This document shows positions 55,556-64,000 of a stretch of 64,000 nucleotides of DNA, one piece after another; position 1 is the first letter of the stretch, and the number at the start of each line of letters is the position of its first letter. Made by a program: the position numbers and the translations under genes. Below the pieces are notes generated by a model. It was given only the letters and a program-made list of their open reading frames with translations. It ran no database searches and had not been told where the DNA came from. Source of the stretch: Davidsoniella eucalypti (Eukaryota > Ascomycota > Sordariomycetes > Microascales > Ceratocystidaceae); assembly GCA_004009845.1 (NCBI GenBank), contig RMBW01000092.1:1-64000 (forward strand), read 5' to 3'.

Positions 55556-58500
55556 ATGTCTTCATGTATGTTCTTATTATCGAGGGTGCTTTCACTGCCT
55601 ATCTTCTTTCTACCGCTGCCATATGAGTCTTCTCCAAGCTTAGCCTTGCATGGCACTCGAATGAAGCTCTGATTCCCGCGATATCTCGGTACTCTGCTTT
55701 GCTGTGGCCTACACTGATTGGCTCCATACTTCTACTAGCCAGCTTAGCTCCCATCCGACCCCATATCGCCCTTCTGTATATGCCGCATCGCTAACATGCC
55801 GCCTGCCTCCCCTTCTAGTAAAGCAATTCATCCGCAACGTGCGAGCTGCCAAAACTATTGCCGACGAGCGAGCTGTTATCCAGAAGGAAAGCGCTGCTAT
55901 CAGAGCTAGCTTCCGTGAGGAAAGCGGTGACCACAGTGTCCGGTAGGCCTATCTCTATATATCCTCTCTATATCATATATCTGCTCCTCAGTCGTGTGCT
56001 ATGCGCCGTTGTGACGCTCGGCGATCAGCTGTCCACACACATACGTCTATTTATATATATATACATACACAGTACTAATATCATCGTTTTGCTCTCCCTG
56101 CAGTCGCAACAATGTTGCCAAGCTTCTTTACCTTTTCACCCTTGGCGAGCGCACTCACTTTGGCCAGATCGAGTGCCTGAAGCTCCTCGCATCGCCGCGC
56201 TTTGCCGACAAGCGTCTCGGCCATCTAGCCACCAGCTTGCTACTAGACGAGAACCAAGAAGTGCTGACTCTAGTCACCAACTCACTACAAAAGTATATCA
56301 TCAATTGCTCTATCAAGGCCATGCGCCACAGCGGCATTATCTATACTGTGCCCTATATCACATGCTAACCTTTTGCTCGTAGTGACCTTGCCCACTCTAA
56401 CCAGTACATCGTCGGCCTGGCCCTCTGCACACTCGGAAACATCGCCTCCGTCGAAATGTCACGAGATCTGTTCCCCGAAATCGAGAATCTCATCACCACC
56501 TCCAACCCTTACATCAGTAGAAAGGCCGCTCTTTGCGCCATGCGGATATCGCACAAGGTCCCTGATCTACAGGAACACTTCATAGAGAAGGCCAGCAAGT
56601 TATTGAGCGACCGCAATCACGGTGTCTTGCTGTGCGGCGTGACCCTCGTCACTAGCATGTGTGAGGCTGATGAGGAGGAAGGCGGCGAGGAAGACATGGT
56701 TGAAAAGTTCCGCGAGTTTGTACCTCACCTTGTCAAGATTCTCAAGAGCCTAGCCTCGTCCGGCTACAACCCAGAGCATGATGTCACCGGTATCTGCGAC
56801 CCCTTCTTACAAGTCAAGATTCTGCGTCTGCTGCGCGTCCTGGCTATTGGCGACTCTGAAACCAGCGAAAAGATTAACGATATCCTGGCCCAGGTCGCCA
56901 CCAACACCGATTCCAGCAAGAACGTTGGCAACTCTATCCTATACGAAACTGTTCTCACCATCCTCGATATCGAGGCTGACTCTGGTCTGCGCGTCCTCGG
57001 TGTCAACATTCTGGGAAAGTTCCTGTCGAACCGCGACAACAACATTCGCTATGTGGCTTTGAACACCTTGATAAAGGTTGTTGCTCTAGAGCCAAACGCC
57101 GTTCAGCGCCACAGAAATACCATCTTAGAGTGTCTGCGCGATCCCGATATCAGTATCAGACGCCGTGCTTTAGATCTGAGTTTCACACTCATCAACGAAA
57201 GCAACGTGCGCGTTCTTATCAGAGAGCTGCTTGCTTTTCTGGAGGTTGCCGATAACGAGTTTAAACCTACCATGACTACTCAAATTGGAATTGCTGCCGA
57301 CAAGTTTGCCCCTAATAAGAGATGGCATTTTGACACCATGTTGCGTGTGATGACTCTGGCTGGAAACTTCGTCAAGGAGCCCATCATGTCGTCTTTCATC
57401 CGCCTTATTGCCACCACGTCAGAGCTCCAGACCTACGCTGTACAGAAACTCTTCATCAACTTAAGAAAGGACATCACCCAAGAGAGCTTGACGCAAGCCG
57501 GTGCCTGGTGCATTGGTGAGTTTGGAGACTCTTTGCTTCGGGGCGGCCAGTACGAGGAGGAAGAACTTGTCCAGATCGTCAAGGAGCACGAAATCATCGA
57601 CCTGGTCTCATTGATCCTCAACAGCAGCTATTCTAATCGGGTGACAACCGAGTATATCGTTACTGCCCTTGTGAAACTGACAACTCGCTTTACCGACTCC
57701 TCCCAGGTTGAGCGTATCCGGCGTTTGCTACAAACCTACCAGACAAGCCTGGACGTCGAAGTTCAACAACGCGCTGTTGAGTACAGCAACCTATTCTCAC
57801 ACGACGAAATCCGCCGTGGTGTCTTGGAGAAAATGCCTGCTCCCCAGATCAAGGAAGAATCCCGTGTTCTCGGCTCTGCCGCCGCCAATAAGAAAGCCAA
57901 GGCCGCCAATCGCAGATCCAAGGTCATCAAGCCCTCAGAACGTGATCTGTTCGATCTCATCGATATCGATGGCGGCTCTGCACCTGTCGCGCCTCTTCCC
58001 GGCTCATCCAACACTGATATCCTGGCCGATATTCTCGGTAGCTCTTCTAGCCCCGCCATCTTATCATCAACCTCGCCTGCATCAGCTTCCAATGTTGCCT
58101 CAATCATGGATATGTTCAATACAAGCTCTGTCTCCCCAGCTGGCGGTGCTGCTGCTCCGCCACCGGCTTCCTCTGGTCTAGACATGATGGCTGGTCTGAA
58201 TCTAGGCGGTAACAACGCTGTTGCCTCTCCAGCTGCCCCAGTCGTAGCTGTGGCATCTCCGCCGGCCGGTCCTGCGGCCCCGGGTCCTAACGAGATTCCT
58301 TGCTACAACCAAAAGGATTTGCGTATCACCTTCCAGGTGCAAAGGTCTGCTGAAGGCCTCATCCAGGCTATTGCACGCTTCGCCAACACGTCGGCATCGG
58401 CATCATTAGCAGGTATCAGTCTACAAACTGCAGTACCCAAGACTCAAAAGCTACAGCTTCTAGCTATTTCGAGTGCTGATCTGGGTCCCGGTGCCGAAGC

Positions 58501-58693
58501 GACACAGCTGGTTCGTGTATCAGGATGCACTGGCGTAAGTACTCTATTTACTACTCTTCATCTGTATCATGACTAAGGACTATAACTGACATGTCACATC
58601 TAGGCTTTGAGATTACGTTTACGTCTATCGTTTACCCATTCTGCTGGTGGGCCAGTACAGGAACAGTTTGCCTGGACTGAGCCTTCATCATAA
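55556..58693 (+). CDS. APL4: AP-1 adaptor complex gamma subunit (gamma-adaptin)
   Basis: Five exons: 55556-55565, 55819-55942, 56104-56292, 56383-58534 and 58604-58693, giving 854 residues. It starts MSSLKQFIRNVRAAKTIADE. The trunk (about 1-580) is armadillo-like adaptin repeats, e.g. RNNVAKLLYLFTLGERTHFG, QYIVGLALCTLGNIASVEMS, GVNILGKFLSNRDNNIRYVA and ECLRDPDISIRRRALDLSFT. A Ser/Ala/Pro-rich hinge (about 630-735) contains DLFDLIDIDGG, a possible clathrin-box-like LFDLIDID. The C-terminal ear (EIPCYNQKDLRITFQVQRSA to VQEQFAWTEPSS) binds accessory proteins. AP-1 sorts cargo between trans-Golgi and endosomes together with clathrin. Complete and normal in length. Confidence 0.96.
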
Positions 58694-59048
58694 ACAAGAC
58701 CGAAGCACTATAATGAGAGATTCATGTAAAGAGAGGGAGAAGGAGGAAGGAGATAATAGGGACAGAGACATGTGGAAGAGACAACGAATATACACAAAGG
58801 GAGAGAATAATCTACTATGTATGTGTTTGTGTTAATTTTTTTCTTCTATGTGAAAGAATTATCATAAGAAATTCAGTATCATGAAATCGAAAGAATGAGA
58901 AGGAAAGAAATAAAGTCTAATTAATGGAAAATGCTAAAATCTATTGTTTATGAAAAAAAAAAAACAATGTCGTAAAGTAAACAACGATTAAAAAAGAAAC
59001 AAACAAAATTAAGACAGCATATGTACAGATATCAACAACCGATTCGCT
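58694..59048. other. Convergent intergenic region
   Basis: 3' flanks of AP-1 gamma and SEC39; A-run at 58954-58965. No gene seen. Confidence 0.7.
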
Positions 59049-61975
59049 TTAGTCATCTCTAGATTGTGGCCGCTGTTGATTTTGGGATGGCGTTCCTGGC
59101 GCATTAATCAACCATCCAACACCAGAAACTAAAGTTCCCATAGCCGCATCACGCAACTGATCGCGTCGTCGTGTCCTTTGGCCGTGATCCTCCCGTGTTT
59201 CGCCTGGACCGAATCCATCAGCACTCGACACAGAGGCCGCAGTGACTGGAGAATTCAACCCGCTACCAGCTGCGCTTCCGACACCGCCGGTAAGACTAGA
59301 AAGAGCTGTGAGATTCCGTGTAGCCATGCGTGCCGTCGCACGTGATAGGTCGAAGAGAGACATAGACTCTTCGGGCTCTTTGCCGCCGTCCAGACCAGTT
59401 GCCCCTGATGCGGTTCCAGCATGCCGAGCACTTGAAGATGAGGCCGAGTTAGCACCGGTTGAGCGAATGGAGTGGTTACTCCGCACCGAGTCTGTCCGGC
59501 GCATATCAAGATGGGAAGCCGGCGGCCCAAACGACCCGGGTAGCGTAGAAGTATCACCGGCAGCATCCCAGGCGGCTTCTTTGATAACCTCAGCGGCTAG
59601 AGCTGCGCTAAGCTGCTCCTCGCAGCGCCGGAAGGTTTGTAGGATCTCGGGCAGTTTAGATGCTGGGGCAATGCGTAGAGCAGTAGCAAAGCATTCGATT
59701 CGCTGTTCGAGGTGTCTAATGTCAGGGTTAATGCTGGCAGTTCCAACATGTGTTGGTCTGACGGTTTTAGTGGTTCGTATGTATTTTCCGGCTTGGAGGG
59801 CTGCTTTCCAAGCATAGTCGGACTTGGCTTGGGCCGATGTTTTGGAGGAAGTTGATGGCGACGCTATTTTATTGACAACATACGAGTATGCTGTCTCGAA
59901 GTCGTCTTCTCGCAAGGCAGCTTCGACGCAGAGTGATAATACTCGACTTTCAATCGCCTGAAGAGCAGTTTCCTTGTCTTCTAGTGATAGATCTTCAGGA
60001 ATATCAAAGTTGGCCTTGCTCTTTGATTTTTTGCCCGGACATATACCAGCATAAAACATATTAGATCCCATATCCAAGAAATCTTGTAGTCTCGTGTACG
60101 ACTTTGGGTTTTGCGCCAAAACCTTGCCCAAGATAGAGATCGGGTCGGGATGAAGGCGGAGCATGACAGGTGTGAATGACTCTCCCGGCTTGATAACCAG
60201 TCGGTATTCGCTAAGAGCATGAGTTGCCTTGAGCAAAGCCTCGATACGGTGTACTTCTAGTGTATTATTGCTCAAAGTAGCTGGGAATGCACGAATGATG
60301 TCGTCGCATCTCTTCAGCCCACCTCGCATACGGTGAGGGTTGGTAGCATTGTCATAGGCAGCCATGGCCTGAGAAAGAACAATATCTTTTAGTATAGGAG
60401 CAGAAAGAGGATTTAGTGTTGCTTGTTCGTATAGAGATGTGGCAAGACTGTAGTGTGCTATTTTCACACGTTAGTATCACTCAACCAATGGCCATATATT
60501 ATGTAGTACTAACAAGTTGAGAGTAAAAGGGCTTTGAGAAACTCGGACTCAAGGAACTCAAGGTCGACAGCACCGAGCACTGCGATTGATTTTCCGGAGT
60601 CTTCTACACCCCATGACTTGAGCCAGAGTATCTCATTTCGAGCTTGAACCCAGTCAGCTTCTTGGTTGTGTGATGTCCTCTTTGTTACTGCGCTGATAAA
60701 TTGAGTGGCTATGGATTTCTGGCTAGCAGGATCGGCAAAGAAAACAATGTCACCAGTTCCCTTGATAGTTTGCAAGATCCCATGATGTATTAGCAGGAAC
60801 GCGCTCACGGTAAGCATCTGAAGCAGTTGTACTGACGCTGGAGATGGTGATGTGACTGGATTAGCGGGTGACAGAAGCTCATTGCGCATATAACTGGCTG
60901 ACTTTGGGGCGATGAGTGAAAGGTCTTGGAATACGCCGAGAATGTGGGAATCTGAAGCTCCTTCTTCCAGAGACGCTGGCGCTGGCATTCCGAGGTTTTC
61001 TGATACCTTTTTTATGATGCCGTAGATACCTTGTAAAACTTGAACAGAGGCATCTGGAATGAGATAAGCACATGCTATACAGGCCTGGAGATACTTGTCT
61101 TGCAACGCCTCTAAGCGTTGTTCATCAAAGTCGCTGCCTTTGAAACTTCCAAGATCGATATCTCGGGGACCTTCCCATTGTGTGATGGCTTGCAGGGCTG
61201 TTGGCCAGGTCTTTGTCGCCTGCGAGTTTAACCATTCCGATACTCTCCCAAAGGCAGGGCAGACATTGCAGCCCTCTTCGTCGGACCAAACCCAGCGCCG
61301 GCTGCCTTGAAGCCACGGGCCTACAAGGCCTCGGAGATCACGGCCCACAAATGATCTATGTTCGGGGCTGACGCCTGTTTGTGATAGCAGGAAGTCGATG
61401 CAGTCTGTCTCAGAGAGAGCTTGGAACCGGGTAAGTGTGAAGGACACTGGCGAGAGAGGGTAGTATTCAAAGTTGCGCCGCATCAATGGCAAGACCTCAG
61501 ATGTGAACCAGAGTCGCAATGGCGGAAAATCTGCGAAGAAGGGCGACAGAAGGTCTGGCAGCGCAGTCAAAAGACCGGCTTCTTCGTCGATTCGATATGC
61601 CCTACGCAGCAGAAACAGACCTAGTTGGTCGTTCTTGACGTCGACAGGCGGCGCATCCCAAGCTAGCGGCAGCAGATGCAGCCTCCGGACCTTCTTGATG
61701 GCGTCGTCCTCCGACAGCGGTGCCAAAAAGGCCATGTCCAAGCTTTCCTCATGCGTAGCACTGAAGCTGCCACTAGCCAGCTCTTTCAAGAACGGGACAT
61801 AGCGAGCAGGCGGCACAGTTTCCGGTAGAAAGGTTAACAGAATGCGTAGCACAAGATCATTGCGTAACACGGCAAAATGGCGGGCGACCAGACAGGCCAG
61901 ACTGTCTATATTAGCCACAGTAGCAAAATGCACAGCCAGAAGCACCAGCTTGGCGTTAGAGATGGCGATGCTCAT
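59049..61975 (-). CDS. SEC39: Sec39, Dsl1 tethering complex subunit
   Basis: Exons 60514-61975 and 59049-60457, joined LLLSTSHYSLATSLYEQA, giving 956 residues. The start MSIAISNAKLVLLAVHFATV at 61975 has GCCATGAGC context; the upstream in-frame Met at 62068 reads leader-like. The Sec39 domain occupies most of the protein (LACLVARHFAVLRNDLVLRI, FLPETVPPARYVPFLKELAS, MRGGLKRCDDIIRAFPATLS, LEVHRIEALLKATHALSEYR). The C-terminal 170 residues are Ser-rich and less conserved. Sec39 with Dsl1 and Tip20 tethers Golgi-derived COPI vesicles at the ER. The intron uses a GTTAGT donor and a clear ATACTAAC branch point. Confidence 0.85.
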
Positions 61976-62615
61976 GGCGGCAGAAACAGAGAAGCAAGCC
62001 AGAAGTTGATAATCAAAGGGAAAATGTATGGAAAATCGCCTTGTTAAGATGTTGTTGGGCGGCCACAAACAGGCCCGATTCTCGGATGTGGAATCCGTAG
62101 TTATAAGCGATGCCTATTTGCAGAGTTGTCGTTTATCAAATTGGCCGGGGGAAGAGATTGTCCAGCTGCTTTTGAAGCTCTAAGAAAAATAACAGCACCA
62201 GACTCAACCGCAAAAACAATAACAGCAACAACAACAAAAGCCAAGGTGACGTCCAAAGGCAACTTCCAAGCTCGGGTGGGGCCTGTCACAGCTGGTCCAC
62301 TTTTGTACAGTTAACAGTCTTGTCTTGACAGCCTGGCCTAGCTCTGCCAAATTATGCACTAACAGTCTCAGCCTTGTCCCGCCCGCAGTTCTGTTAACGT
62401 TATTCCTCACCCAGTATCCAGTGAAACCAGCCAATCCACGCCTCGCTAATTTACATTCGATTTACAGCTAGAGTACAGCTAGAGCAAGCGTTGGTGAAGC
62501 TTCAATATCCTCACTAACGATCCCAGATCCAGACTAAGAAGCTCGTTTGCCCTAGCTTATCGCCTTTGAACCCTAGAATTGTCTTTGAAGACCCCCTTGT
62601 GCTGTTTATTTCGCA
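61976..62615. other. Divergent promoter region SEC39/NDUFS5
   Basis: It includes a direct repeat TACAGCTAGAG x2 at about 62464-62484 and a CAACAACAAC tract near 62220. Short frames on both strands are mutual shadows. No gene seen. Confidence 0.6.
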
Positions 62616-63042
62616 ATGTCCTCTGGCTACGGACTCAACGGCGGTATGTTTTGCCCGCTATCCTCTCGTCGTCTTTGACGAGCCATTGGCGCCGCCTTGC
62701 TGGCACTCGTTTGCTAACTCTCGCTATATCCTAGGTGTTGGCCGCTGCTTTCCCTTCTGGCAAGAAGTGCTGGCGTGTTATGTTGTCAATGCCTCGCCCG
62801 AGGACAAGGAGGGCAAGAAGAAGTGCTCGCCCGTCCTAGAGGACTACTATGAGTGCCTTCACAACAAGAAAGAAGTGAGTCTCCAAACTATCGCATAATG
62901 CCCCAGAAACCAGCTAGCTAACACAAGGTAGATTGCCAGAGTTCAAGCCATGAAGCAGGCCTACCTGACTGGTGGCGGTGCGAAAAACTCAGCACCACCC
63001 CGGGAGCAGATGGCTAGTCTGGGCCTGATAAGCAAGAACTAG
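62616..63042 (+). CDS. NDUFS5: Mitochondrial complex I accessory subunit NDUFS5 (15 kDa)
   Basis: Three exons: 62616-62643, 62735-62874 and 62932-63042, giving 92 residues. It starts MSSGYGLNGGVGRCFPFWQE. The twin Cx9C motifs CFPFWQEVLAC and CSPVLEDYYEC make the CHCH fold oxidised by Mia40 in the intermembrane space. The following HNKKEIARVQAMKQAYLTGG and the C-terminal LGLISKN fit the fungal NDUFS5 family. It sits on the membrane-arm side of NADH:ubiquinone oxidoreductase. The last acceptor is GTAG at 62930-62931, chosen because it gives KKE-IARVQ in frame. Confidence 0.92.
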
Positions 63043-63586
63043 ACTGATGGACTACATTTCTCACTCACTTCCAGCCACGCCCTGCGTTGTACCGACTATT
63101 CATTCATTTTTATCTCTACGGTATCTCCAAGATATCTAGAGATGACGTCGACAAGTCACAGAGCATCACATTCATAAACAGATGGGCACTCCCAAACGAT
63201 ACAGACAAACACAGCTCAGCAGAAGACCAACAAGAAAGCACCACCCAGATTTGCCCATAGAGACGGGCATGGCCTTGCCGCCGTCGTTAGTGTATATATA
63301 ACCATTTCTTTTTTCTCCGTCCGTTCTTTTTTGTGTCTCGTGCGGAAAAACGTCATGTGATTAATTATTCAGTTCGTCTGAGAAACCTACGGTTGTATGT
63401 CTCAAAAAGTGCCTGCCTATCTCAAGAATTGATTGTTGCAAAGCTTCAAAGCAAACTTTTTCTCGACAATACCAACAGCAAAAAAGTCTGTCAAGTTTCT
63501 TCCCAGAAACCCCATGCATAGTTACGCTCTATATCTGTCTCCATCATCCAACTTTCAATTTCCAGCTGTGTGCCATAGCATACACA
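63043..63586. other. Intergenic region
   Basis: 3' flank of NDUFS5 and promoter of the last gene; T-rich near 63305-63335. No gene seen. Confidence 0.6.
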
Positions 63587-64000
63587 ATGCCTATATTCCG
63601 CGGACTCGAGGTCACGTTGGGTGCTGAAACCCATAATGAAAGACTGCCTGAGTTCTTACATCCGGACTCTTCATCTATCCAACTGACCCGCCCCTTGGAG
63701 ACCTCTAGATCAAGGATATCACTTGGCCTCCGAACTACTCTCAGTGCTCGTATAAATCCTACCATCGCAGTATACGTTCCGTCTATTCCAGGTGAAGCCA
63801 GCCTCTGACTCACACATCCTATGCCCTACTCGGTATCAGAACTTCGACCATGGTATCTCCGGTCCACTAACAGCTGTCTCTGCGTTACAGGTATCCAATT
63901 CTGGGTTCAGTATAATGTTATAGAGCCACTGCCCAACACTACCCATGTCTTCTTTCGTCTCGTTCTCAACGGCCGACTCATCACCAGCTGGGGTATCGAT
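63587..64000 (+). CDS. Unrecognised protein, 5' part only (cut by window end)
   Basis: Exon 1 is 63587-63791 and exon 2 starts at 63891, phase 1, GT-AG borders (donor GTGAAG). Reads MPIFRGLEVTLGAETHNERL, TRPLETSRSRISLGLRTTLS, INPTIAVYVPSIPG then IQFWVQYNVIEPLPNTTHVF and FRLVLNGRLITSWGID at the edge. The alternating hydrophobic pattern suggests beta-strands. Family not recognised. The ACACAATGCC start context is good. The splice join keeps a continuous beta-rich frame, so the gene is probably real. Confidence 0.6.

Overview
The window is nuclear DNA of a filamentous ascomycete (Pezizomycotina). The evidence is the gene content: an AzgA-type purine permease, a cAMP-receptor-like GPCR, fungal complex I NDUFS5, Rtt103, Tlg2 and Sec39 homologues. 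Introns are short (about 50-300 nt) with GTANGT donors and CTAAC-type branch points, and the genes are compact. The species cannot be fixed from sequence alone.

Layout. 1-8.4 kb is a nest of two Ty3/gypsy-type LTR retroelements. A minus-strand element (gag, protease, RT, RNase H, integrase running leftwards off the window, with two abutting LTR copies at its 5' end) sits inside the RT gene of a second, plus-strand element whose 3' half resumes at 6201. From 9 kb on, the window is host genes. These are a HERP/Usa1-like ERAD protein (+), UCH37 deubiquitinase (-), AzgA-like purine permease (-), a gene-poor stretch of about 5.5 kb holding only tRNA-Lys(CUU), a methyltransferase-like protein (+), a class V GPCR (-), an orphan protein (+), fibrillarin (-) and RPL17 (+) sharing a divergent promoter, a monoglyceride lipase (-), a mitochondrial ABCB10/Mdl1-like transporter (-), Rtt103 (-), clathrin light chain (+), a Cox7-like small protein (-), a PPR-like mitochondrial protein (+), Tlg2 (-), an internally deleted Tc1/mariner element, calmodulin (+), AP-1 gamma-adaptin (+), Sec39 (-), NDUFS5 (+) and the 5' part of an unrecognised gene (+).

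Functional picture. The host genes are mostly housekeeping. Several concern membrane traffic (CLC1, TLG2, AP-1 gamma, SEC39), ER protein quality control and ubiquitin (Usa1-like, UCH37), mitochondria (Mdl1-like, Cox7-like, PPR-like, NDUFS5), and ribosome production (NOP1 and RPL17 from one intergenic region). No metabolic gene cluster or defence island was recognised.

Most unusual points: the nested retroelements with a tandem LTR-LTR junction and a hairpin-cored minisatellite inside the LTR; single-base length changes in G/C runs that break UCH37, AzgA and several retroelement reading frames, which suggests a homopolymer artefact as much as gene decay; a Tc1/mariner deletion derivative with 62-bp perfect terminal inverted repeats; two in-frame, stop-free introns in RTT103; and extremely short first or internal exons in many genes. 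I did not find a convincing new biological system. All exon models were built by hand from splice signals and reading frame.
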